Assembly (NCBI RefSeq): GCF_035961655.1
Contig: NZ_CP108393.1
Coordinates: 6,589,001-6,653,000, forward strand
Origin: Streptomyces sp. NBC_01317
Lineage (GTDB): Bacteria > Actinomycetota > Actinomycetes > Streptomycetales > Streptomycetaceae
Reading direction: 5' to 3'
Length of the DNA: 64,000 nucleotides
Below the pieces are notes generated by a model. The model did not search any database. It was not told the DNA's origin and worked only from the letters and a program-made list of their open reading frames with translations. Shown here piece after piece: positions 34,245 to 42,028 of the stretch. The first letter of the stretch is position 1, and the number at the start of each line of letters is the position of its first letter. The position numbers and the translations under genes are program-made.

Positions 34245-35570
34245 GTGAGCGAGTCGAGCTCGGGCACAACCGTTTCGGGCGAGGACGAGGTCGTCGACCT
34301 CTGCCGTGACCTCATCCGGATCGACACCAGCAACTACGGCGACCACTCGGGACCGGGGGAGCGGGCCGCCGCCGAGTACGTCGCGGAGAAGCTCGCCGAG
34401 GTGGGCCTCGAACCGAAGATCTTCGAGTCGCACCCCGGCCGCGCCTCCACGGTCGCCCGGATCGAGGGCGAGGACCCCTCCCGGCCCGCCCTGCTCATCC
34501 ATGGGCACACCGACGTGGTCCCCGCCAACGCCGACGACTGGACGCACCACCCGTTCTCCGGCGAGGTGGCGGACGGCTGTGTCTGGGGCCGGGGCGCCGT
34601 CGACATGAAGGACATGGACGCGATGACCCTCGCGGTCGTACGGGACCGGCTGCGCAGCGGCCGCAAGCCCCCGCGCGACATCGTGCTGGCCTTCCTCGCC
34701 GACGAGGAGGCGGGTGGTACGTACGGGGCGCGCTTCCTGGTCGACAAGCACCCGGACCTCTTCGAGGGGGTCACCGAGGCGATCAGCGAGGTCGGCGGCT
34801 TCTCGTACACCGTCAACGAGAATCTGCGGCTCTACCTGGTCGAGACGGCGGAGAAGGGCATCAACTGGATGCGCCTGACCGTCGAGGGCACCGCCGGCCA
34901 CGGCTCGATGATCAGCAAGGACAACGCGGTCACGGAGCTGTGCGAGGCCGTCGCCCGGCTCGGCCGGCACAAGTGGCCGGTGCGGGTGACCAAGTCCGTA
35001 CGGTCCTTCCTGGACGAGCTGTCCGACGCCTTCGGCTTCACGGTCGACCCCGACGACATGGAGGCCACGCTCGTCCGCCTCGGCGGCATCGCCAAGATGA
35101 TCGGCGCCACCCTCAACAACTCCGCCGCCCCCACCATGCTCAACGCCGGGTACAAGGTGAACGTGATCCCCGGCGAGGCGGTGGCGCATGTGGACGGACG
35201 CTTCCTGCCCGGGTACGAGGAGGAGTTCCTCTCCGAGGTCGACCGGCTCCTCGGCCCCCGGGTGAAGCGGGAGACCGTCAAGCGGGACAAGGCGCTGGAG
35301 ACCAGCTTCGACGGCGCGCTGGTGGAGGCGATGCAGAACGCCCTCGTCGCCGAGGACCCGATCGCGCGGGCCGTCCCGTACATGCTCTCGGGCGGCACGG
35401 ACGCCAAGTCCTTCGACGACCTGGGCATCCGCGGCTTCGGCTTCGCCCCCCTCAAGCTGCCGCCGGAGCTGGACTTCGCCGGCATGTTCCACGGGGTGGA
35501 CGAGCGGGTGCCGGTCGACGGCCTCCAGTTCGGGGTGCGCGTACTCGACCGGTTCATCGACAACAGCTGA
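34245..35570 (+). CDS. M20/M25/M40 family metallohydrolase (ArgE/DapE-type)
   Basis: 441 residues from GTG 34245, preceded by GGGAG; longer in-frame starts exist but lie in a low-complexity leader. Zinc ligands are in LLIHGHTDVVP and GRGAVDMKD, with the DEEAGG catalytic Glu pair and the late MLSGGTDAKSFDDLGIRGFGF. The inserted lid domain carries TAGHGSM. It probably hydrolyses an N-acyl amino acid or dipeptide in the cytosol. In streptomycetes this gene sits next to chpH, as here. Confidence 0.92.
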   Translation: MSESSSGTTVSGEDEVVDLCRDLIRIDTSNYGDHSGPGERAAAEYVAEKLAEVGLEPKIFESHPGRASTVARIEGEDPSRPALLIHGHTDVVPANADDWTHHPFSGEVADGCVWGRGAVDMKDMDAMTLAVVRDRLRSGRKPPRDIVLAFLADEEAGGTYGARFLVDKHPDLFEGVTEAISEVGGFSYTVNENLRLYLVETAEKGINWMRLTVEGTAGHGSMISKDNAVTELCEAVARLGRHKWPVRVTKSVRSFLDELSDAFGFTVDPDDMEATLVRLGGIAKMIGATLNNSAAPTMLNAGYKVNVIPGEAVAHVDGRFLPGYEEEFLSEVDRLLGPRVKRETVKRDKALETSFDGALVEAMQNALVAEDPIARAVPYMLSGGTDAKSFDDLGIRGFGFAPLKLPPELDFAGMFHGVDERVPVDGLQFGVRVLDRFIDNS

Positions 35571-35733
35571 GCGACAGCTGAGGCGGTAGTTGAGAAAACG
35601 CCAGGAATCGGCAGTACGTACGTACTTGACTGAAAAGAGTGAATGCGACGATACGCTCGTAGCCTGAATGGCTCCTTCTCGTTACTGGTGTGCGGTCTGT
35701 GGTCGGGACCGCATTGCCAACAAGGAGGAATAC

Positions 35734-35967
35734 ATGATCAAGAAGATCGTCGCCGCTGCGGTTGCCACCGGTGGTCTGGTGCTCGCGGGTGCGGGCATGG
35801 CCGTCGCCGATTCCGGTGCCCAGGGTGCCGCTGTGGGCTCGCCGGGCGTGGCCTCGGGCAACGTCATCCAGGTGCCCGTCCACATCCCGGTGAACGCGTG
35901 CGGCAACACGGTCTCCGTGATCGGGCTGCTGAACCCCGCCTTCGGCAACACCTGCATCAACAAGTGA
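35734..35967 (+). CDS. chpH: Short chaplin, ChpH type
   Basis: 77 residues: Sec signal peptide (KKIVAAAVATGGLVLAGAGMAVA, cleavage before Asp26) and one chaplin domain with the two conserved cysteines Cys56 and Cys74 (NACGNTVSVIGLLNPAFGNTC). Short chaplins self-assemble into amyloid-like fibrils that lower water surface tension so aerial hyphae can emerge. ATG after AAGGAGGAA. The pair with a long chaplin gene directly downstream matches chpH-chpC of S. coelicolor. Bases 35882-35949 are identical to bases 36593-36660 in chpC. Confidence 0.95.
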   Translation: MIKKIVAAAVATGGLVLAGAGMAVADSGAQGAAVGSPGVASGNVIQVPVHIPVNACGNTVSVIGLLNPAFGNTCINK

Positions 35968-36012
35968 CGTGGAACGACTGACGTTCCTCAACCCGTAAGG
36001 GTCTGAGCCCGG

Positions 36013-36049
36013 GCGGCCCCGGAGTGCGCGCCATGCACTCCGGGGCCGC
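36013..36049 (+). terminator. Terminator between chpH and chpC
   Basis: 14-base perfect stem GCGGCCCCGGAGTG (36013-36026) with CACTCCGGGGCCGC (36036-36049), 9-base loop. It would separate the two chaplin transcripts or allow partial read-through. Confidence 0.8.
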
Positions 36050-36117
36050 TGGGCATCCCCGCCCCGGCACCGAAGCCCTGGGGCAATCCGGTAGGCAGAA
36101 GGCAGGGAGCAGAAGCT

Positions 36118-36939
36118 ATGAGACAGGTCACGCGCAAAGGCCTGATCACCGTGGCGGCCGCGGGCGGCGTCATCGCCCTCGGCGGCGGTTACGCGCACGC
36201 CGACTCGGGAGCCCGGGGGGCCGCGGCGAATTCGCCGGGCGTCCTGTCCGGGAACAACGTCCAGGTCCCGGTGCACATCCCGGTCAACGCGTGCGGGAAC
36301 ACCGTGAACGTCGTCGGTGTGCTCAATCCGGCGTTCGGCAACAAGTGCGCCAACGTCTCGGACCACGGTCACGGCGGCAAGGGCGGCAACAGCGGCCACG
36401 GTACGGGCGGCTCCCACGGCACACCGCCGCGCGGCGGCTCGCACGGCGACGGCTACGGCGGCGACGGCCCGGACACCGCGCCGCCGCGCGGGGGCGCGCA
36501 CGGCAGCGGATCGAACGGCGGTTCGCACGCCGGAGGCGGTACGGGCGGGTCGCCCGGCATCGGCTCGGGCAACACCGTCGAGATCCCGATCGACATCCCG
36601 GTGAACGCGTGCGGCAACACGGTCTCCGTGATCGGGCTGCTGAACCCCGCCTTCGGCAACGACTGCGAGAACGCCTCGCCGGTGCCCGCCACGCCGGGCC
36701 CGGCGAAGCCGGTGCAGCCGACCGCGCCCACCCCGCCGGTCACGCGCACGGTCCCGCCCACCCCGTCCGTCCCGAACGCGCCGGAGCCGCAGGTCGCCGC
36801 GCCGCCTGTCCACACCGACGAACTGGCCCACACCGGCGCCGGCGGGCTCGGCACGGCGATTCCGGTGGGTGCGGGGCTGCTGCTCGCGGGCGGCGTGCTC
36901 TACCGCCGCGCCCGTTCCCGGTCTCGTACCGCCGCGTAG
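36118..36939 (+). CDS. chpC: Long chaplin with sortase signal, ChpC type
   Basis: 273 residues: signal peptide ending near Ala28, chaplin domain 1 (Cys59, Cys77), a Gly/His/Ser-rich spacer of about 65 residues, chaplin domain 2 (Cys165, Cys183), a Pro/Thr-rich stalk, the sortase motif LAHTG at 236-240, a membrane helix and an Arg-rich tail (RRARSRSR). Sortase would join it to peptidoglycan, where it anchors the short chaplin fibrils. Domain 2 is much closer to ChpH at DNA level than domain 1 is. Confidence 0.95.
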   Translation: MRQVTRKGLITVAAAGGVIALGGGYAHADSGARGAAANSPGVLSGNNVQVPVHIPVNACGNTVNVVGVLNPAFGNKCANVSDHGHGGKGGNSGHGTGGSHGTPPRGGSHGDGYGGDGPDTAPPRGGAHGSGSNGGSHAGGGTGGSPGIGSGNTVEIPIDIPVNACGNTVSVIGLLNPAFGNDCENASPVPATPGPAKPVQPTAPTPPVTRTVPPTPSVPNAPEPQVAAPPVHTDELAHTGAGGLGTAIPVGAGLLLAGGVLYRRARSRSRTAA

Positions 36940-37044
36940 CGACACGAACGCGGACAATCACCGAGGCGCACGGAGATACGTACGCCGACGCGTACGGACA
37001 TGCCTGGGGCGGGCCTCGCAGCAGCGGGGCCCGCTCCGTCGTCG

Positions 37045-37233
37045 TCACCAGGTGGCGCGGACCTGTCGGATGATGCGCCGGCGCAGCCGCACTCTGCGGC
37101 TGCCGTCCCGATGCAGGCTCAGACGGTCCAATTCCCAGTGTCCGTACTCGGCGTGGTCGGTCAGCAGACGGGTCGCTTCCTTGCGGGAGACCCCGCGCGG
37201 CACGTACACGTCGACAAATTCGTATTCCGGCAT
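37045..37233 (-). CDS. DUF5703-type small basic protein
   Basis: 62 residues, MPEYEFVDVYVPRGVSRKEATRLLTDHAEYGHWELDRLSLHRDG and a very basic end RRVRLRRRIIRQVRATW. Strongly conserved among streptomycetes from memory and found beside the chaplin/M20 region. The basic tail suggests nucleic-acid or membrane contact; function is unknown. Confidence 0.85.
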   Translation of the reverse strand: MPEYEFVDVYVPRGVSRKEATRLLTDHAEYGHWELDRLSLHRDGSRRVRLRRRIIRQVRATW

Positions 37234-37280
37234 CGCATCTATTGTGCGGCCAGAGCCCTCGTACGGATAGCGTCTGCTCT

Positions 37281-37931
37281 ATGTCTGATGCTGCGCAGCC
37301 CACCGCTGCCGAGGTACGTGCCGCCGCCGAGGCGGTCAAGGTAGCCCTGGACCGCCACCTCGCGGCGGTCGAACACCGCACGGGGGAGGACGACCCGGCG
37401 GTGTCCGAGGCCTTCAACGCCCTCGCTGTCGCCGCCGAGGTGTACGACGAGCGGCTCTACCACCGGTACGACGAGGTCACCCCCTTTGAGATCCCAGATC
37501 CGGACGACTCCCTTCCGCCATACGCGGGACCCGAGGAGCCGAACGCCCTCAGTGTGCTGATCCGCCGCGACTACGCGGTGGCGGAGCCACAGCGGCTGCT
37601 TGTGCAGGCGCAGCGCATCGCCGACGTGGAGGGGGACGACGGGACCGGGGCGGTGGTGGGCAGCAGTGTGCACGCGGCGCTCGGGGTGCTCTTCGGGGAG
37701 TACGAACCGGACGAGATCGCGTCCCGGCACAAGGAATTCGGCCTCGAAGAGGGCGATTCCACGTTGTGGGTGGCGGCGGCGGAGGAGCTTCCGGAGCCGG
37801 GCGAATGGCTGAGCGCGCCGTTCGACCAGGCGGATCCGCAGCAGGTTGTCTGCCGGTTCGATGTGAGCGCGGTGTTCGACGAGGACGATCTGGATGCGGA
37901 CCTGGATGACCTGGAGGAACAGGACGCGTAG
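37281..37931 (+). CDS. Conserved hypothetical acidic protein
   Basis: 216 residues from the ATG at 37281. Mostly helical at the N-terminus (AEVRAAAEAVKVALDRHLAAVE) with a middle segment VPYHRYDEVTPFEIPDPDD-like and a C-terminus that is extremely acidic (FDEDDLDADLDDLEEQDA). Conserved in streptomycetes; no domain that I recognise. It points toward the repeat element that follows. Confidence 0.75.
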   Translation: MSDAAQPTAAEVRAAAEAVKVALDRHLAAVEHRTGEDDPAVSEAFNALAVAAEVYDERLYHRYDEVTPFEIPDPDDSLPPYAGPEEPNALSVLIRRDYAVAEPQRLLVQAQRIADVEGDDGTGAVVGSSVHAALGVLFGEYEPDEIASRHKEFGLEEGDSTLWVAAAEELPEPGEWLSAPFDQADPQQVVCRFDVSAVFDEDDLDADLDDLEEQDA

Positions 37932-37942
37932 AGCTTGGCGCT

Positions 37943-38590
37943 TGCGCCCGGTTTTTGGTTGCGCTTACTGATGTCCTCAATCGCCGGACGGGCTGGGTGT
38001 GTCGTGGTGACGGGGGGCGGGGCCTGCGGAGGTACGTATGTCCGGACTGCATGTTTTACGGCGCGTTCGGGGACTCCGGACATTCACGTTCGCCATGCGC
38101 CACAAAACACGCTTTACGTCCGGACACACGCACCTCCTCCGACCCCACCCCCCTCACGCCGAGGGGAGACGCAACGACCCCCCGCTGCGGGGTGGGTCAG
38201 CTTCCGCCGGGGGGCGGTGCCGCTTACTGATGTCCTCAAACGCCGGACGGGCTGGAGTTGCCTTGGCGCGGGCGTGGAAGGGGGACGGGCAGGGGTCGTG
38301 TCCGGAACGTAGAGCGTGTTTTGTGTCGCGTGGCTCCGGTGAACTGAACGACCCGCCGAACGCGACGTAAAACATGCAGTGCAGGACACGACCCCTGCCC
38401 GGCCCCCGGCAACAACCCGCACCCAAACCACCGGCCCGCAGCGGCACAACCAAGCCCGTCCGGCGATTGAGGACAACACGAACCGCAACCCGGTCACCCA
38501 GACGCGCGGCCCACCGGCCCCAGAACGCCCGTCCGGCGATTGAGGACAATCAGTAAGCCGCACCCGCCCGCCCCGGGCAGAGGCCAAAAC
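37943..38590. repeat. Composite nested inverted-repeat element, copy 2
   Basis: No gene in this 670-base gap. The left arm at about 37965-37997 (GTCCTCAATCGCCGGACGGG), hairpin A about 38012-38154, hairpin B 38287-38400 with the 17-base arm GGGCAGGGGTCGTGTCC identical to copy 1, and right arms at 38450-38476 and 38527-38557. Compared with copy 1 it has one additional internal left arm at 38223-38253 in the same orientation as the outer left arm. The flanks (CCCGGTTTTTGGTTGCGCTTA on the left; CCGGGCAGAGGC on the right) are also shared with copy 1. Confidence 0.85.
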
Positions 38591-38602
38591 CAACCGCAAC
38601 GG

Positions 38603-40891
38603 TCACGGCAGCAGCGTCTCCACCAGCCCCCGCAACCGCGTCACCCGCTCCCGCGGCACCCCCCCCGCCACCGCCCGGGGCAAGGCCTCGTCCACCCCGT
38701 GGACCACGGACAAGTGCCGGTCGCCCCGGCTGAACGCCGTGTACACCCACGGACGGCTCAGCCCCTGCGCCGCGTCCCCGGGCAGTACCACCACCGCCGC
38801 CTCCCACCGCATCCCGGCCGCCTGGTGGGCCGTGAGCGCCCAACCGTGCCGTACCGCCGACTCCACCCGGTCCTTCGGGACCACCACCGCCGTGCCCCCG
38901 CACTCCAGGTGCAGTCCCTCCGCGTCGGCCGAGACCACGGAGCCCTGGAGCGTCCTGCCGGGTGCCGGTACGTAGGCGATGCGGTCGCCCGGGTCGAAGC
39001 CCCCGAACCGGCCGGGGCCGGGGTTGAGCCGCTCCTTGAGCGCCGTGTTGAGCGCGCGGGTCCCGGCCGAACCGCCGTGGCCCACCGTGATCACCTGGGT
39101 CTGCCCGGCCGCCAGGCCGAACGCGCGCGGCACCGAGTCCGCGACCAGCTGCACCGTACGGTGCACCGCCTCGCCCGCGTCCCGTACCGGCACGATCACG
39201 ACCTCCTTGCCGGGGGCCGCCACCTGGTTCAGCTCACCGATGCCGATGCCGGAGACCAGCTCACCGACGGGCCCGGGATCGGGCGTACGGGACGCGATCT
39301 GCGGGCACACCCGCGCGGCGAGCAGATCGCCGAACACCCGGCCCGCGCCCGCCGACCAGAGCACCCCGGGGTCCCCGCTGAGGACCAGCCGGCTCCCGTC
39401 GGGCAGGGACTCCACGAGCATCGTGGCCGTCTCCACGTCCAGCTGGGGCGCGTCCAGTACGACGAGCAGGTCGAGGGCGAACATGCCGTCCGCGTCCCGC
39501 CCCGGGCCCTCCGCGCCCGCGAGCAGCCCGGCGACGGTGACGGCGTCCTCACCCGCGTCCCCGTCCGCGCCGCCGCCCAGCCTCGCCCGGCCGTTCTCGC
39601 TGTGGGTCGCCACCACCGCGCGCAGTCCGAGCGCGCGGGCCGCCCCGGCCAGGACCACGGGCTCGGCCCGCGCGGCCTCCCCGCCGGTGTGCAGGACGAG
39701 TCCATGGCCCGCGACCGCCCGGATCAGCTCGGCGGCCGACGGCGAACCGGCGGCCGTGGCGGCCTCCTCCCAGGAGGCGTCCGGCGCGGTCTTGACGAGC
39801 CGCGCGAGCCCGTCGGCCAGGCTCTCCTCCGCGAGGGCGTACCGGTCGAGTCCGAGGAGCACGGGCCGCTCCGGCCCGTCGGCGTCTACCGCGCTCTCGC
39901 CACCGCCCGCCTCCTCGCCCCCCGCCTCGTCCTCTTCGCTCTCTTCGTTTTCCTCGGGACCCTCCTGGAACACCAGGACCGCGCCCTCGGAGACGGCGTG
40001 CCGCACGGCCTCGTCGGGATCCGGCACACCGTGCCCGGCCAGGGCGGTACGCACCGCCGACGCCTCCACCGCGGTGTGGCCCTGGAGCGCGCCGCGCTCC
40101 AGCAGCCACCCGACGAGCGCGGCGGCCCGCCGCTCGTCGCCGGGGCCGCAGGCCGCGCCGAGCAGCGCCCGCGCGAAGCCGTCCGCCTGCTCGGGCCGCA
40201 CCCCCGGCACGGACAGCAACTGCCACGGGTCCTCGCGCAGGAGGCCGGCGGCCTGCTCCCCGAGGACGGCCGAGACCTGCCCCGCGAACGCCTCCGGCGC
40301 CCCGCCCTCGGCGAGCACGGCCCGTACGCCCTCCACGACGGCCCGCGGCGCCGGCCCGGTCCCGGGCGCCGGGGCCACCGGGGCGGGGGCGACAGGAGCG
40401 GCTGGAGCGGCCCCAGGGGCCACCGGGGCCGGGGCGGCGGCCACGGCACGCAGGAGGGCCGGGTCGGGCTTGTCGCCGCTCTCCACGGCCCGTACGGCGG
40501 CGAGCAGATCGGCGGCCTGCCCGCTCAGCTTCGTCCCGGCAGCGATGGGCCCTTCCTTCTCGGCCTTGCGCTGCTCGATCCGCTCCCGCAACTCCCGCTG
40601 AGCGGCGAGCTCGGCGGCTGCCTCGGACACGGCGGCAGCCTCGGCACCGCCGGCGCCCCCCTCCCCACCGACCGCTTCCGCATCGGCTCCGTCCGAACCG
40701 GCGTCACCCGCATCGCCCCCGTCCGAACCGGCGTCACCCGCATCGGCGCTCTCCGAACCGGCTTCCGCCGCACCGGCCCCGTCCGTAGCGGTCTCACCCG
40801 CATCGGGCCCACCCGCCCCGGCCCCGTGCGCCCCGGCCTCGGCCCCCGGCGCGGTGTCCTCCACGGTCGTGGTGTCGCGGTCCGTACTCAC
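38603..40891 (-). CDS. RecD2-like helix-hairpin-helix protein with degenerate helicase motifs
   Basis: 762 residues from GTG. The first 115 are an Ala/Gly/Asp-rich disordered head encoded partly by a 30-bp tandem repeat. The helix-hairpin-helix LREDPWQLLSVPGVRPEQADGF (about 218-240) and the C-terminal GWALTAHQAAGMRWEAAVVVL with VYTAFSRGDRHLSVV (about 683-730) are RecD2-type. The ATPase core is altered: the P-loop region reads LVLHTGGEA at 398-406 with no G-K-T/S, and the Walker B region reads LVVLDAPQLD (476-485), while LVLSGDPGVLWSAGAGRVFGDLL keeps the motif III shape. So it is probably not an active helicase. Its start overlaps the stop of the aldo/keto reductase gene (GTGA). Confidence 0.82.
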   Translation of the reverse strand: MSTDRDTTTVEDTAPGAEAGAHGAGAGGPDAGETATDGAGAAEAGSESADAGDAGSDGGDAGDAGSDGADAEAVGGEGGAGGAEAAAVSEAAAELAAQRELRERIEQRKAEKEGPIAAGTKLSGQAADLLAAVRAVESGDKPDPALLRAVAAAPAPVAPGAAPAAPVAPAPVAPAPGTGPAPRAVVEGVRAVLAEGGAPEAFAGQVSAVLGEQAAGLLREDPWQLLSVPGVRPEQADGFARALLGAACGPGDERRAAALVGWLLERGALQGHTAVEASAVRTALAGHGVPDPDEAVRHAVSEGAVLVFQEGPEENEESEEDEAGGEEAGGGESAVDADGPERPVLLGLDRYALAEESLADGLARLVKTAPDASWEEAATAAGSPSAAELIRAVAGHGLVLHTGGEAARAEPVVLAGAARALGLRAVVATHSENGRARLGGGADGDAGEDAVTVAGLLAGAEGPGRDADGMFALDLLVVLDAPQLDVETATMLVESLPDGSRLVLSGDPGVLWSAGAGRVFGDLLAARVCPQIASRTPDPGPVGELVSGIGIGELNQVAAPGKEVVIVPVRDAGEAVHRTVQLVADSVPRAFGLAAGQTQVITVGHGGSAGTRALNTALKERLNPGPGRFGGFDPGDRIAYVPAPGRTLQGSVVSADAEGLHLECGGTAVVVPKDRVESAVRHGWALTAHQAAGMRWEAAVVVLPGDAAQGLSRPWVYTAFSRGDRHLSVVHGVDEALPRAVAGGVPRERVTRLRGLVETLLP
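40679..40798. repeat. 30-bp minisatellite, four units
   Basis: Units 40679-40708, 40709-40738, 40739-40768 and 40769-40798 share the core CGCATCGGC and GTCCGAACCGGC. The first two differ at few bases. A partial fifth follows. It encodes the repetitive Ala/Gly/Asp-rich segment (residues about 32-71) of the RecD2-like protein. Confidence 0.85.
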
Positions 40892-41868
40892 AGCGTGCTC
40901 CAGTCCTGGTCCGGATAGCGGTGCACGGGCGCCGACACGTCGTCGAGCGCCTGGCAGATCTCGTCAGGAAGACTAAGGCTCTCCACTGACAAAGCCGCCG
41001 TGAGCTGCTGCGCGTTGCGCGCGCCCACGATCGGGGCCACCACCCCGGGGCGGTCCCTGACCCACGCCAGCGCCACCTCCAGGGGCGTCGCGGCCAGCCC
41101 CTCCGCCGCCGTCGCGACCGCGTCGACGATCCGGCTCGCCGCCTCGTCCAGGTACGGCTCCACGAACGGCGCCATGTCCGACGCGGCCCGCGAATCCGCC
41201 GGGGTGCCGTGCCGGTACTTCCCGGTGAGCACCCCGCGGCCGAGGGGCGACGACGGCAGCAGCCCGATGCCCAGGTCGATCGCGGCGGGCAACACCTCAC
41301 GCTCCACGCCGCGTTGCAGCAGCGAGTACTCCATCTGCGTCCCCGCCAGCCGCGTACGTATACCGGGCGAGGCCAGCTGCCAGGTGGCGGCCTTGGCGAG
41401 CTGCCAGCCGCAGAAGTTCGACACGCCCGCGTACCGCACCCGCCCGCTGCTGACCGCGATGTCCAGCGCGTGGAGCGTCTCCTCCAGCGGGGTCGCCGCG
41501 TCGAACGCGTGGATCTGCCACAGGTCCACGTAGTCTGTCCCGAGCCGTGCCAGCGAGGCGTCCAGCGCCGCCAGCAGATGCCCCCGGGACCCGTCGAAGC
41601 GCCGGTCCGGGTCCGGCACGCTGCCGGCCTTCGTGGAGATGATCAGGTCGCGGCGCGGGACGAGCCGCTCGACCAACTGTCCGAGCAGATATTCGGCCTC
41701 CCCGCCCCCGTACACGTCCGCGGTGTCGACCAGCGTTCCGCCCGCCTCCCAGAACGCCTTCAACTGGTCGGCCGCGTCGTGTTCGTCGGTGTCTCTTCCC
41801 CAGGTCAGGGTGCCGAGCCCGATCCGGGACACACGCAGGCCGGTACGGCCGAGATGCCTCTGCTCCAT
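40888..41868 (-). CDS. Aldo/keto reductase
   Basis: 326 residues from the ATG at 41866-41868. The catalytic tetrad is Asp48, Tyr53, Lys80 and His120 (DTADVYG, ISTKAG, DLWQIHAF). The NADPH-binding end EVALAWVRDRPGVVAPIVGARN is typical. It reduces carbonyl substrates; identity not known. The stop overlaps the start of the RecD2-like gene, so both are made from one transcript. Confidence 0.92.
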   Translation of the reverse strand: MEQRHLGRTGLRVSRIGLGTLTWGRDTDEHDAADQLKAFWEAGGTLVDTADVYGGGEAEYLLGQLVERLVPRRDLIISTKAGSVPDPDRRFDGSRGHLLAALDASLARLGTDYVDLWQIHAFDAATPLEETLHALDIAVSSGRVRYAGVSNFCGWQLAKAATWQLASPGIRTRLAGTQMEYSLLQRGVEREVLPAAIDLGIGLLPSSPLGRGVLTGKYRHGTPADSRAASDMAPFVEPYLDEAASRIVDAVATAAEGLAATPLEVALAWVRDRPGVVAPIVGARNAQQLTAALSVESLSLPDEICQALDDVSAPVHRYPDQDWSTL

Positions 41869-41910
41869 GGGCGCTGAGATTACTGGCCGGGGCCCCGCGC
41901 GGAGAGAGCC

Positions 41911-41943
41911 TGTGGACAACCTGCCGGGAGTGCCTGTGGACAA
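41911..41943. promoter_or_regulatory. Pair of DnaA-box-like sites
   Basis: TGTGGACAA at 41911-41919 and again at 41935-41943, both within CCTGTGGACAAC. The reverse complement TTGTCCACA is the preferred DnaA box of Streptomyces. They are 24 bases apart in the divergent region between the aldo/keto reductase and LLM genes. Confidence 0.6.
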
Positions 41944-42028
41944 CCCGCCCCTGACGCGGCCCCGTACCGCGCGCTAGAGTCCGGCGGACAGAGACGTTAC
42001 TGGCGGGTAGACGAGCAAGGGAGTGGTT

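Noticed and set aside
7849..38590. CRISPR array or phage attachment explanation for the repeats
   Set aside because: There are no regularly spaced short repeats with unique spacers, no cas genes and no integrase. The repeats are inverted and structured.
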